From positions 62,001-126,000 of the forward strand of contig NZ_FRCM01000008.1 of the NCBI RefSeq assembly GCF_900142915.1: a stretch of DNA of 64,000 nt, read 5' to 3'. The notes below the pieces were generated by a model that was given only the letters and a program-made list of their open reading frames with translations, was not told the DNA's origin and did not search any database. Numbering within the stretch: the first letter of the stretch is position 1; each line of letters opens with the position of its first letter. This DNA is from Mucilaginibacter sp. OK098 (lineage in GTDB: Bacteria; Bacteroidota; Bacteroidia; Sphingobacteriales; Sphingobacteriaceae). Position numbers and translations under genes: made by a program. This document shows positions 7,342-16,093 of the stretch, piece after piece.

Positions 7342-9462
7342 TTAAGCTTGTTTTTTAAGAACTTTAACCAGTTGTTCTACCAGTTCTGCTTCTTTAAAGG
7401 GTTTGCCTATTATGCCCGAAAAACCCTTCTTCAGGAACTTTTTTGCATCTGTTCCATCAGCAGCGCCACTGATCATAATTACCGGTAGTTGATTTAAAGG
7501 TTTTTTTAATTTTTTTATTTCGGCCAAAAGCTCATAGCCATCCATTTCAGGCATCTCAATATCAGTTAAAACAACCGTTATTGCATTTTCAGCAATCAGA
7601 TCCAATGCTTCTTTTCCATTTGTCGCCTGGTGAAATTTTACATTCCACTTATCCACCATCATCTTCAGAAACATTAAATTAAGTTCATTGTCATCAACTG
7701 CCAAAATACTTATGCCATTAAGTAATAATAGCGGATCGTCAGTACCCTTTTTAGTAATATCATCACTGTCATTTTTTTGATAGGGGATAAAAAAGCTGAA
7801 TGTGGTACCCGCATCCGGGCTACTTTTTGCTGTGATCTTTCCACCTTGCATCTCAACCAACTGTTTACAAATAAATAACCCAAGCCCGGTTCCTACTTTA
7901 CCTTTTGAAGAGCTGGTTTGATAATACTTTGAGAACAATTTAGCCTGTTGTTCTAAACTAATTCCGGCTCCTGTATCGCTAACGGTTACCTGCAGCCTGT
8001 TCTCCGCCCCTATCAGCACAGCGTTTACCGTAACGCCACCCGTGCCGGTATATTTTATTGCATTGCTTAGCAGGTTGGTCATGATCTGCTCAAGTCTGAA
8101 GCTATCCCCAAGCAAAACAGCTTCTTTATCCCCTTTAAAGTTATATCCAATGGTCAACCCTTTTTTTGTTGCACTGAATTCCATACTTTCTATAACCGTT
8201 TTCAATATAAAATCAGGATTAAACGGATCATTGTTGATTTTAAACTCGCTGCTTTCCATTTTTGCTGCATCAAGCGTATCATTAAGGGTACGCAGCAACA
8301 TATCAGAAGAATGGCTTATGGAATCAAGCATTTCCGTTTGTTTTTGCGACAAGCTGGATTTACCGAAGATATACAGAAAGCCTTTAATGGCGGTAAGAGG
8401 GTTACGGATCTCGTGGCTCATATGTAGCAGCAGATCCATTTTTTGCTGGGCTATAGCAACAGATCGTTCATTTTCTTTCCACAAATGCTGTTCAGATTTA
8501 TTGAGCTCAATTATAAAAAGGATCAGTAATATTGCAAATACCAGTACTAGGGATAAAGCTGCCAGGTAAAATTTATTCAATAATACAGTAGTTTCCAGGT
8601 AATTTTTAAGCGCCACCCGCTTAAACTCATCCGCCATCTTGTAGTTAATTTCCTTCACATCACTAATGATGTGTTCCAGTTCATTACTAATCCGGGTATT
8701 CACGACTATCAACTCCCGCTGCTTATTGAGCAGATCCATGTTCCGCTCCTGCAACTCTTTCAACTTCTTTGAATAAAGGTTTTTGTCTTTGGTTAAAATT
8801 TGCTGTGTGGTAATGTCCGTTACTTGGCTGTTGTTACTATGCTTAACAGCAACAGAACTGTTATTTTTATTTATAATAGCATCTTTTATCCTCCCCAAAA
8901 GCCCTTTTTTCTTTGCATTGTTGGCTTTCAGGATTGAATCTGTACTGCTATTAACACTTCTCTGGTTAACATTTACATTTGTGCCGGATTCTTTTAAATT
9001 TTTATCAGCCTCTTTATTGAAATCAGCATACACAGTAAGCAGGGAATCAAAATTGTGTTTAAGTACATATAGTTTATCTGATAGCTTTAATTTTTTCTGA
9101 AACCATAACTTTACCATATTGCCTTGTGCCGAAGTTAGGTGTGCTGTATCAGCGCTTTCTTTCAGCAAAGTATCTATCTCGTTAAAAGACTGTGTTAGCT
9201 TTATTTTATAGTCTGCCCTCTTTTTTCTGCTGGCACTTAATAAGGATTCCTGGAAATCATTTTCCGACTCATGGAGCAAAAGCAATGCATGTTCCGGCTT
9301 GGCCCGGTCATCTTCAACGTTGCTTGCTAGTTTGGAAATACTTGCTAATTTTTTATTAATAGTGTTGCGTACAAAGAACGCCGTTATGGAAAGAACTATA
9401 ATAAATGTAAGAAAGGCAAGAAGAATTTTCCTCGCCATGGCTTTTGTATAAGGTACTCTCAT
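7342..9462 (-). CDS. Membrane-bound hybrid sensor histidine kinase/response regulator
   Basis: The 706-residue protein has one membrane helix at about 12-32 and a second at about 298-318, enclosing a roughly 265-residue periplasmic region rich in Lys, Ser and Asn and probably helical or coiled. The cytoplasmic kinase follows: H-box HMSHEIRNPLTAIKG with phospho-acceptor His350, N-box LLSNAIKYTG, G-boxes DTGAGIS and GTGLGLFICKQ. A C-terminal receiver carries the phospho-acceptor in TDIEMPEMDG (Asp634). No DNA-binding output domain is attached and no cognate regulator is adjacent, so the partner is unknown. Confidence 0.92.
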   Translation of the reverse strand: MRVPYTKAMARKILLAFLTFIIVLSITAFFVRNTINKKLASISKLASNVEDDRAKPEHALLLLHESENDFQESLLSASRKKRADYKIKLTQSFNEIDTLLKESADTAHLTSAQGNMVKLWFQKKLKLSDKLYVLKHNFDSLLTVYADFNKEADKNLKESGTNVNVNQRSVNSSTDSILKANNAKKKGLLGRIKDAIINKNNSSVAVKHSNNSQVTDITTQQILTKDKNLYSKKLKELQERNMDLLNKQRELIVVNTRISNELEHIISDVKEINYKMADEFKRVALKNYLETTVLLNKFYLAALSLVLVFAILLILFIIELNKSEQHLWKENERSVAIAQQKMDLLLHMSHEIRNPLTAIKGFLYIFGKSSLSQKQTEMLDSISHSSDMLLRTLNDTLDAAKMESSEFKINNDPFNPDFILKTVIESMEFSATKKGLTIGYNFKGDKEAVLLGDSFRLEQIMTNLLSNAIKYTGTGGVTVNAVLIGAENRLQVTVSDTGAGISLEQQAKLFSKYYQTSSSKGKVGTGLGLFICKQLVEMQGGKITAKSSPDAGTTFSFFIPYQKNDSDDITKKGTDDPLLLLNGISILAVDDNELNLMFLKMMVDKWNVKFHQATNGKEALDLIAENAITVVLTDIEMPEMDGYELLAEIKKLKKPLNQLPVIMISGAADGTDAKKFLKKGFSGIIGKPFKEAELVEQLVKVLKKQA

Positions 9463-9646
9463 TAAATGGTGTCAGCTCTGTAATATTGAAGATATCGGCT
9501 ATCTTCAATAAATAATTTATCAGGCTAAAAGTACCGTTTTCTTCCCGTTCAGGATGAATTGCATTAATTTATTTATTAAAAAGATGCGATTTATTTCTAA
9601 CAAGTTAAATTATCAGGCAACAATTGCGTTTATTATTAAAAAGCAC

Positions 9647-10504
9647 TCATTTGGGGATGTATCCAATGGATACTAAAAAGTCGTTTTCCTTCTTAAATGC
9701 ATCAGCTACCATTGCCGGGTCAGGGTCAAAATCCTTATACTGGATCTTCAAATTCCGGGTTAGTAAATGGCCAACTCCGGGGTAAACAAACAAGATACAC
9801 TTTGCCCCTGCTTTTACTGCGGCGTCGCGGAATGCCGTCGCGTCCTTTGCAAAAACGATACTATCCTTTTCCCCCTGGATTATTAATGTCGGGACGAGTT
9901 TTTTGCTGATATATTCAGATGGCGAATAACTGGCCGGATCACCTTTTCCGGCCATAAGGCCAACAAAATAATTATCATGCGCCATATTCAGCGCTGGCGA
10001 ATATAACATTAATGCATTGGGGCGTGCCCTGCCAGGAATTTTAATGCCATTAATGGCCGGGATCAAAGCTGCTGCAGCTACCAAATGCCCCCCTGCCGAA
10101 ACACCGTAACCAACAACCCTTTTTGTATCAATCCCCAACTTAACAGCCAGGCTGCGCGCCCAGGCAAAAGCGGCACAGGCATCATCCACCCCGTTAATGG
10201 GTGTTAAGCCGTTATTTGCTAAACGGTACTCTATAGCAATTGCAACCATTCCCCGTTCCGCAAATTGTTTTGCCCGGTCAAAGGTCCATGCTGCTTCACC
10301 CAAACGCCAGGCTCCTCCATGAAATAGCAAAATTGCCGGGTGCTTACCTTTTCCAACAGGCTTAAAAACATATGCTTTTAATGTTTCATAGCCTATTTTT
10401 CTGTAAACAAATGTATCTGGAATTGTATTTGTCTGCGCCATTAAGGCCGAACTGGTTAAAAGCAGGAAAATCAAGTTTAAGAGTAAAGGCTTAATGTGTT
10501 GCAT
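9647..10504 (-). CDS. Secreted alpha/beta hydrolase (esterase/lipase-like)
   Basis: I start at the internal ATG at 10504, because it begins a good signal peptide (MQHIKPLLLNLIFLLLTSSA, ending AQT). The in-frame ATG at 10558 would put 18 hydrophilic and aromatic residues in front of it. The mature domain has the oxyanion-hole HGGAW motif and the nucleophile elbow GYGVSAGGH, followed by an acid in IIQGEKDSIV and a late His in GVGHLL. These are marks of the hormone-sensitive-lipase/BD-FAE type of carbohydrate or small-ester esterases. The substrate is unknown. It is monocistronic. Confidence 0.85.
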   Translation of the reverse strand: MQHIKPLLLNLIFLLLTSSALMAQTNTIPDTFVYRKIGYETLKAYVFKPVGKGKHPAILLFHGGAWRLGEAAWTFDRAKQFAERGMVAIAIEYRLANNGLTPINGVDDACAAFAWARSLAVKLGIDTKRVVGYGVSAGGHLVAAAALIPAINGIKIPGRARPNALMLYSPALNMAHDNYFVGLMAGKGDPASYSPSEYISKKLVPTLIIQGEKDSIVFAKDATAFRDAAVKAGAKCILFVYPGVGHLLTRNLKIQYKDFDPDPAMVADAFKKENDFLVSIGYIPK

Positions 10505-10672
10505 AGCTTTAGGTTTTAGATCTGTGTAAAGGATGAGTAAAACCTTCAAATGTTGCATCGTGTTTTAAAATATGCAATCCATTGTTGAAAAAATATAGCC
10601 CCCTCTCTCCTTTTTCATAAATTAGATTTATGAAAACAAACTGTACCCAAATCAGCTTGAACTACCGTCTTA

Positions 10673-10805
10673 GCAGGGTCCACGGTGCAAGCCCCTGCGG
10701 GAACGGGAGATAATGTATAAAGCCAAACTGATTGAACTGCTGATTATTCCACACCATCAACGCAATACTCCGCAGGGTCCGCGATGCGAGACCCTGCGGG
10801 AACGG
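10673..10805. repeat. Two copies of a 34-base palindromic repeat
   Basis: Copies at 10673-10706 and 10772-10805 share GCAGGGTCC at the start and CCTGCGGGAACGG at the end. Within each, GCAGGG and CCCTGC can pair; copy 2 is the better hairpin, with CGCAGGGTC against GACCCTGCG. They lie about 65 bases apart in the gap between the esterase and the amine oxidase gene. They look like a dispersed, REP-like extragenic element and may also end the minus-strand transcript coming from 10816. Confidence 0.75.
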
Positions 10806-10815
10806 TATGGTATAG

Positions 10816-12414
10816 TTATTTCTTATTAATCTTCTTCAACATTATATCCGCCGTTTGCAAAGCGCCTTCCACCCAGCCCTGGGCATCCGAGTAGGCTTCG
10901 CCGCAGATGTAAAGCTGTAAATTATCAATGGGTTGTGTAATCTGATCCCGTACCTCCGAGCTTTTTACACCGATGTTCCAACTGTTCCAGCCGCCGCCAA
11001 AAGGGTCTTCGCCCCAATCGCGGAAGGCGGCGTTTTTAACAATAGGTGTATGGCTAAGGCCATGCATGAGTTGTAGCTGCCTTGCTACTTCATCAACCAT
11101 GGCGGTTGGGGCCTGGTATTCGAACCAATCCAGGTCGGCTTTGTCGCTTTTGGCTTCTCCTAAAAACGGGTCCTCAATTTTGGCGTGGGCCTGGCCTTCG
11201 GCCCAGGCTTGTTTGCGTTGGGGGCGCAGGCCATCCCAAAAACCGATGTTGTTGCCATCGTCATAGCTGGCCAGCAGCATTGATTCGCCTTTCGTGGCTG
11301 GCTTGCCATTATTTTTTGGCCAATAGTAGGTTTGCCTAACCGGCAGGTCGGTTACACTCCTACCCGATTCAACCGGGACAAATTTGCCTGTTGCTTTATC
11401 CGTATAGCCAGCCGCCATCCACCATGGGTTAGCATACGTGGTAAACAATTTAAACAGCGGGCGCGGTGTAACGCTGCTGATCAACTGCTTTATTTGCTGC
11501 AACGCCGGGCTGCCCGGCGCAAGCAGATCAAGCGAGCGGCGCGGCATGGCAAGGATTAATGAATCGGCAACAACGGTACTATCATTAAAAGCCAGATGAA
11601 ACTTGCCGTCAATTGTTTCAAAACCGTTTAATTTAGTATTCAAATGAATTTCGCCACCCAGCTGAACAAAAAAGTCGGCCAATGTTTTAGGGATCTGCTG
11701 AAAGCCTTTTTTAAAGCCTTTGTATTGCGGTACTATTCCAAAATCTGTCAGGAACCATGGAATAGCATCGGCAGCATTCCAGTTGGATAAGGTTGAATTA
11801 TAACCGCCCGCATCCATCCCAAACTGGTAAGCCTCGCCGCTGATAACGCGGTACAGCACATTCCAAAAGCCCTGCTTATAAAGCGGTTCTCCGGCAAATT
11901 CGGCTTTTTGAGCCAACTGGCGCCTTTCTTCTTCGGTTAGCTTAGGATTGGTAATTCCGGGTACTATTTGCTCAATAGCATTTACAATAATGCCGCCCGG
12001 CGACCCACCTTTTTCAAGGAATGAAAGCTTATAAGGAACTTTATCAGGGTTCAATGCAAAGTCTGATAATCTTAAATATACGCCCCGCAGATAAGCTATA
12101 TTTTGATTTTCATCTACCGGGAAATCATATAATTCTATTTGGTTATCATCCGGCAGCTGTTTGTTTAGCTTTTTGATCAGCGCAACTATCAGCGGCTGGG
12201 CATTTTCAAGGATGCGCATTCCGCCAAGTTCTGCTACCATTTCGGGAATATTTGGCGGAACAACAGACAGCAAACGACCGCCTATATGGTCGCCACCTTC
12301 AAATACAATAATTTTTTTTGCAGGGTATTTTTGTTTAAGCTTCCATGCGCTGTAAACACCCGAAACGCCACCGCCTACAATGGCGATGTCAATGGTCTCA
12401 TTTTTTTTCATCAT
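10816..12414 (-). CDS. FAD-dependent flavin monoamine oxidase family protein
   Basis: The 532-residue protein opens with an FAD-binding Rossmann motif IAIVGGGVSGVYSAWKLK (about 8-25), then the ribose-binding acid in VFEGGDHIGGRL. It closes with the flavin-contacting segment ICGEAYSDAQGWVEGALQTA. This is the layout of amine oxidases/L-amino-acid oxidases (pfam01593 type). It has no signal peptide, so it is probably cytoplasmic. The amine substrate cannot be read from the sequence. It stands alone between a repeat-bearing gap and a 256-base upstream spacer. Confidence 0.87.
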   Translation of the reverse strand: MMKKNETIDIAIVGGGVSGVYSAWKLKQKYPAKKIIVFEGGDHIGGRLLSVVPPNIPEMVAELGGMRILENAQPLIVALIKKLNKQLPDDNQIELYDFPVDENQNIAYLRGVYLRLSDFALNPDKVPYKLSFLEKGGSPGGIIVNAIEQIVPGITNPKLTEEERRQLAQKAEFAGEPLYKQGFWNVLYRVISGEAYQFGMDAGGYNSTLSNWNAADAIPWFLTDFGIVPQYKGFKKGFQQIPKTLADFFVQLGGEIHLNTKLNGFETIDGKFHLAFNDSTVVADSLILAMPRRSLDLLAPGSPALQQIKQLISSVTPRPLFKLFTTYANPWWMAAGYTDKATGKFVPVESGRSVTDLPVRQTYYWPKNNGKPATKGESMLLASYDDGNNIGFWDGLRPQRKQAWAEGQAHAKIEDPFLGEAKSDKADLDWFEYQAPTAMVDEVARQLQLMHGLSHTPIVKNAAFRDWGEDPFGGGWNSWNIGVKSSEVRDQITQPIDNLQLYICGEAYSDAQGWVEGALQTADIMLKKINKK

Positions 12415-12561
12415 GAATCCTCTTTGCGGAGAGGCGCCGTTGTTAAAGGTTTTAGGATTAAATAATGCAACTTAATGCCTTTATTCAAATATTAGATTTT
12501 TTACTGATTTATGCGTGTTTTATTTAAAAAATATTTAAAATCGAACGGATCGCCAAAATAA

Positions 12562-12670
12562 TTTACCGCCCCAATTCCTTCGTTTACCGACAACTTCTCC
12601 CCTCTCACAAGGTTTGACTTCGCGTGACAAAACCCATCTGTTAGTTTTGCTCAACATTAAATTTAACACC
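12562..12670 (+). promoter_or_regulatory. Promoter block shared with the gene at 15687 (copy 1)
   Basis: These 109 bases align without large gaps to 15577-15686. Shared parts include TTTACCG, CGTTTACCGACA/CATTTACCGACA, CCCATC-GTTAGTTTTG and TCAACATTAAA. Both carry TAGTTTTG (here 12642-12649), an exact fit to the Bacteroidota -7 consensus TAnnTTTG, 21 bases before the ATG. A clear -33 TTG at the usual spacing is not seen, which suggests activator dependence. The repeated TTTACCG words could be the activator site. Confidence 0.7.
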
Positions 12671-12871
12671 ATGAATATAAAAGCCATATCAACCATCTTT
12701 AGCAAGGATGCCTATATAAATACTACAGATAATTCGAAAAACCCGAAAAAAGAAGATCAAACAGCAGCTCCCGAAGTTTCGCCGGAAGCAGGTGAAACTA
12801 AAACAACCTTATTTTACAATTGGCGGCAGGAAACAGATACCTCAGCGATTTTTGTGCCGATGTGGGGGTAA
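12671..12871 (+). CDS. Small acidic/polar protein sharing promoter and N-terminal motif with 15687 gene
   Basis: The 66-residue reading frame from ATG 12671 sits right behind the conserved promoter block; a longer frame from 12614 would run through that block and is rejected. It has no signal peptide or membrane helix. Residues 12-18 (DAYINTT) match DDYINTT in the neighbouring LiaF-like protein. The middle is rich in Lys, Glu and Pro and the end is aromatic (FYNWRQ, FVPMWG). I know no family for it. It may be a truncated relative that kept the leader and promoter, or a real small response protein. Confidence 0.6.
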   Translation: MNIKAISTIFSKDAYINTTDNSKNPKKEDQTAAPEVSPEAGETKTTLFYNWRQETDTSAIFVPMWG

Positions 12872-12876
12872 CAACT

Positions 12877-13024
12877 GATTAAAATCTGTTACTACAAAAT
12901 GGGCCGAGCCGATGGCTCTTGGGAATTATAATTCGATTTTCAACGGATTAAAATCTGTTACCACAAAATGGGCCGAGCCGATGGCTCTTGGGGCTATGAT
13001 TAGCTCAACGGATTAAAATCCGTT
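12877..13024. repeat. 47-base direct repeat plus partial third copy
   Basis: Copies at 12877-12923 and 12946-12992 differ by one base. Each begins GATTAAAATCTGTTAC and ends with a small hairpin, GAGCC-GAT-GGCTC. A third, partial copy at 13007-13024 is the near-palindrome AACGGAT-TAAA-ATCCGTT. The element lies downstream of the 66-residue gene and looks like a dispersed REP-type repeat. No transposase of the RAYT type is in the window. Confidence 0.8.
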
Positions 13025-13026
13025 TT

Positions 13027-13063
13027 AAACAACAAAGCCACCTGATAGGCGGCTTTGTTGTTT
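13027..13063. terminator. Bidirectional terminator
   Basis: AAACAACAAAGCC (13027-13039) pairs perfectly with GGCTTTGTTGTTT (13051-13063) across an 11-base loop. It lies between the plus-strand genes ending at 12871 and the minus-strand UspA gene ending at 13081. Confidence 0.88.
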
Positions 13064-13080
13064 GGTATTGCGAATAAAGC

Positions 13081-13902
13081 TTATTCGTGTAACACCAAAA
13101 TAGCTTTTACCGATTTGTTCATTACCTGGTTTATGGTACTACGGTTAAATAAACGGTAAACTATATTGTGGTGATGTTTTACCAAACAAAGTATATCTAT
13201 TTCATTTACTTCTACAAAGCTTAGTATCCCGCTTAAAGTGCTGCTGTTAGTAATATAATTAAATTCAAGGGTTGTGTTTTTAATCAGTTCCTGCAGCTTG
13301 CTCTCTTCGGTCTCAATATTTTTCTTTTCCGAATTCTCAGCAACGTACAGCACCTTCATTTTTTCTGATCCAAAAGCCAACACCATTTCATTCAGTGCGT
13401 TCACATCATCAGCAGAAAGCCTGGTTTCATAATCGGTTGCAAGCGTGATTACCGGTGTTTTCGAAAATTTGCTTTCCAGCGGGATGATCAGCGTAGGTAT
13501 TTTAACGGCTTCAACCATTGTACTGGCGTTACTGCCAACAATGCCGGTAATCCCGGTTGAACCGGTAAGGCCCATCACCAGCAATTCAACATGGTGTTGA
13601 TTTATATAATCGCTTATCACGCTTTTTAACGAGCCTACTTCGCAAAGAGAGGTTACGGGTATATCAGCATATTCGCTATCTGCAGAATAGGTAGCCACCC
13701 ACTCCCTTAAAGCCTGCCTTTTATTATTATGATAATCTTCAATAAAAATAGCATTGTATATGTTATTTCCAACGCCTTCCATTGACGGGATAGCGTTTAT
13801 GGCACATACTTCCATATTTAATATTTTAGCCAGCGCCATAGCATATTCCATTGCATTGGCTGCACTGCTTGAAAAATCTGTTGCAACAAGTATCTGTTTC
13901 AT
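13081..13902 (-). CDS. Tandem-domain universal stress protein (UspA family)
   Basis: The 273-residue protein consists of two Usp domains, about 1-142 and 150-273. The first begins MKQILVATDFSSSAANAMEYA and carries an ATP-binding-like GLTGSTGITGIVGSNAS motif (about 114-130). The second is more divergent and lacks a clear glycine motif. It follows the phosphate transporter gene on the same strand after 37 bases, so the two are probably an operon; Usp proteins next to transporters are common. It is probably a cytoplasmic stress or nucleotide-sensing protein. Confidence 0.88.
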   Translation of the reverse strand: MKQILVATDFSSSAANAMEYAMALAKILNMEVCAINAIPSMEGVGNNIYNAIFIEDYHNNKRQALREWVATYSADSEYADIPVTSLCEVGSLKSVISDYINQHHVELLVMGLTGSTGITGIVGSNASTMVEAVKIPTLIIPLESKFSKTPVITLATDYETRLSADDVNALNEMVLAFGSEKMKVLYVAENSEKKNIETEESKLQELIKNTTLEFNYITNSSTLSGILSFVEVNEIDILCLVKHHHNIVYRLFNRSTINQVMNKSVKAILVLHE

Positions 13903-13939
13903 TTTTTGATAGTGTTAAATTTAGGTATTACCGGTTACA

Positions 13940-15367
13940 TTAAATAAATAAATGGAAGAACATAAATAATAAAAGCGATAAAATAATTGCTACCGGCAAA
14001 GTTAAGATCCATGCCAGCGCTATGCTTTTTAAAGTTTTGCTATTTAAATTACCCTTTCCGCCTGATGCCATCATTGAGCCCGCAATACCGCTTGATAATA
14101 CGTGTGTGGTACTCACCGGTAAACCAAACGCAGTACTTAGCCCAATGGTTGATGCGGCTATGATTTCGGAAGTTGCGCCCTGTGCGTAATTAAGATGTTC
14201 GTTACCTATTTTCTCGCCAATGGTTACCACAATCCGTTTCCAGCCCACCATGGTGCCAATACCTAACGAAACAGATATAGTAGCTATTACCCAGATCGGT
14301 GCAAAATCTGTTAGTCCGTTTAAATCTTTTGAGGCTGATTTCAGTATTACAACATCTTCTTTGGCAAACTTTGAATCTTTATCGCCAACAAGTCCGTCTA
14401 TGCTTTTAACTACCGTTTTTATTTCCTTACGGAACTTGTAAGTTTTAGCTGTATCAGCAGGGTTTTTACTTACCAGCTGAGTTTTGGTTTGCACAATGGC
14501 AGAATCAAGGTGAAGGATCAAAGCATGAGTTTTCCCAACAGCAGAAGCAGTATTTTTACTGATCACCTGCTCCGTTTTGTTTAATGCTGAAAGGATCTTA
14601 TCGTTTGAAATAGAATGATTAACGGCAAATTTAACAGGTAAAAATGCAATCAGGATCAGCATCAATAAGCCTACACCTTTTTGGCCATCGTTACTGCCGT
14701 GAAAAAAGCTTACCAACGTACAGGTGATGATCAGCAATATACGTACAAGGATTGGCGGTGTGTCATTTTCGCCTTGTGGGATATGAAACAGGGCCTTTGA
14801 TTTTACCACGTTCTTTAAAAAAAGCATCAGCAAGGCTGCTGCCCCAAAACCAATTAAAGGCGACAGGATTAGTGATAATCCTATCTCTTTTGCTTTATCC
14901 CAGTTAACACCTGCACCACCATAATACCAGGTAAATGCAATACTTGCGCCTATCATAGCGCCTATAAGCGTATGTGAGCTTGAGCATGGGATGCCTAAAT
15001 ACCAGGTGCCCAGGTTCCATACAATTGATGCCAGTAAAACGGCCAATACCATACAGGCCCCTACGCTAACGGGCAGCTTCATCAGGTCATCTAACGGTAG
15101 CAACTTTAAGATGCCCATTGCGACCGCTACACCACCAAGAAAAACACCAAGGAAGTTAAAAAAACCCGACCACGGAATAGCATAAACAGGCTTTAATGCT
15201 TTGGTGTAAATAACCGTAGCTACAGCATTTGCAGTATCATGAAAGCCATTAACAAATTCAAAGCCAACAACTGCCAGCAGGCAGATAAAAAAAACAATGG
15301 TTAATGAAGCGCTTAAACTAACTTCACCAAGCAACGGGAGTGTGATTGCACTTAATACGTTGAGCAT
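13940..15367 (-). CDS. PiT-family inorganic phosphate transporter
   Basis: The 475-residue integral membrane protein has about ten membrane helices. The duplicated PiT signatures are GFEFVNGFHDTANAVATVIYT near the N-terminus (in two parts) and GASIAFTWYY/SSSHTLIG in the first repeat, then FFHGSNDGQKGVGL and GLPVSTTHVLSSGIAG in the second half. These proteins import phosphate by cation symport. A large hydrophilic loop of about 110 residues (about 240-350) between the halves is typical of Bacteroidota members. It is the first gene of a pair with the UspA protein. Confidence 0.93.
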   Translation of the reverse strand: MLNVLSAITLPLLGEVSLSASLTIVFFICLLAVVGFEFVNGFHDTANAVATVIYTKALKPVYAIPWSGFFNFLGVFLGGVAVAMGILKLLPLDDLMKLPVSVGACMVLAVLLASIVWNLGTWYLGIPCSSSHTLIGAMIGASIAFTWYYGGAGVNWDKAKEIGLSLILSPLIGFGAAALLMLFLKNVVKSKALFHIPQGENDTPPILVRILLIITCTLVSFFHGSNDGQKGVGLLMLILIAFLPVKFAVNHSISNDKILSALNKTEQVISKNTASAVGKTHALILHLDSAIVQTKTQLVSKNPADTAKTYKFRKEIKTVVKSIDGLVGDKDSKFAKEDVVILKSASKDLNGLTDFAPIWVIATISVSLGIGTMVGWKRIVVTIGEKIGNEHLNYAQGATSEIIAASTIGLSTAFGLPVSTTHVLSSGIAGSMMASGGKGNLNSKTLKSIALAWILTLPVAIILSLLLFMFFHLFI

Positions 15368-15576
15368 AATCTTTCAGCTTTTTTTAGGGGGATAAATAGT
15401 TAATTGTGATGCAAGTGATTATTACTCAAAGAAATAGATATGCAGTGTACTTGCCTAAAATTTGGGATTATCAAATTGTTATTTTATTGGGGAATTTATG
15501 TTAGGTGGATGATAACTGTAAGTAAATCCGGTTGCTGCAACCAAATTCATAACCGGTGAAACACCAGGTGATGATT

Positions 15577-15686
15577 TTTACCGATCCAACCCCTTCATTT
15601 ACCGACATCTTTCCTCCTTCTGCAAGCTTTATCTTCTCATCCTAAAGCCCATCAGTTAGTTTTGATCAACATTAAAATTTAAGATC
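15577..15686 (+). promoter_or_regulatory. Promoter block shared with the gene at 12671 (copy 2)
   Basis: This is the second copy of the duplicated upstream block (see 12562-12670). It holds the words TTTACCGATCC and CATTTACCGACA, the -7 element TAGTTTTG at 15657-15664 and the start-proximal GATCAACATTAAAA. The rest of the gap 15368-15576 shows no gene. The conserved block runs exactly to the ATG, so the two genes share promoter and translation start signals. Confidence 0.7.
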
Positions 15687-16061
15687 ATGAACAATCAAGC
15701 AACATTTGTTTTCACTAATGACGATTATATAAATACAACCACCATTTTTGGCGGAATCAAAAAGAACATCATCTCAAAAGACTTCAGGGGTGGCAGGGTT
15801 AGCAACATATTTGGTGCTACCGAGCTGGATTTTACTAATGCCGATATTGCTGGAGTGGCAGTACTGGATATTTCACAATGCTTTGGCGAAGTTAAAATTG
15901 CCGTGCCAAATGACTGGTGGATAGAAAGCAACACCACTCAATTTTTTGCTACGGTAGAAGATAATCGTACAAATGCCATGAATGCTTACGATTCAAAAAA
16001 AATCCTGGTTTTAAGAGGAACATCGGTGTTTGGCGTTGTAGAAATTTTAAGCAACCTGTAG
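15687..16061 (+). CDS. LiaF-like (cell-wall-active antibiotics response) domain protein
   Basis: The 124-residue protein matches the C-terminal domain of LiaF/DUF2154-type proteins. FGGIKKNIISKDFRGG (about 21-36) is followed by NIFGATELDFTNADI, the LDISQCFGEVKIAVPNDW strand pair, and an Asp-Asn-Arg turn. It lacks the membrane helices of full LiaF proteins, so it is probably soluble and cytoplasmic. In other bacteria LiaF acts with cell-envelope-stress two-component systems; here no kinase or regulator is adjacent. The N-terminal DDYINTT motif and the upstream block are shared with the gene at 12671. Confidence 0.8.
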   Translation: MNNQATFVFTNDDYINTTTIFGGIKKNIISKDFRGGRVSNIFGATELDFTNADIAGVAVLDISQCFGEVKIAVPNDWWIESNTTQFFATVEDNRTNAMNAYDSKKILVLRGTSVFGVVEILSNL

Positions 16062-16084
16062 CAATTGCTACAGATTGCTTAAAA
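16045..16084. terminator. Bidirectional terminator overlapping the LiaF-like stop
   Basis: A 40-base palindrome (TTTTAAGCAA-C-CTGTAGC, AATT loop, then the complement with one mismatch) ends in an A/T run on either side. It begins inside the last codons of the LiaF-like gene and lies before the convergent VOC gene. Confidence 0.88.
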
Positions 16085-16093
16085 TTAAGATCT

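Noticed and set aside
8042-8569. 175-codon plus-strand open frame inside the histidine kinase gene
   Set aside because: It is antisense to conserved kinase motifs (H-box, N-box) and has no recognisable domain; it reflects codon bias of the true gene.
12614-12670. N-terminal extension of the 66-residue gene to 12614
   Set aside because: It runs through the promoter block conserved with 15577-15686, so the block is regulatory and the true start is 12671.
12671-12871. 66-residue peptide as a RiPP precursor for the radical SAM enzymes
   Set aside because: It has no leader/core pattern or clustered Cys/Ser/Thr core, lies about 45 kb from those enzymes and belongs to a different promoter family.
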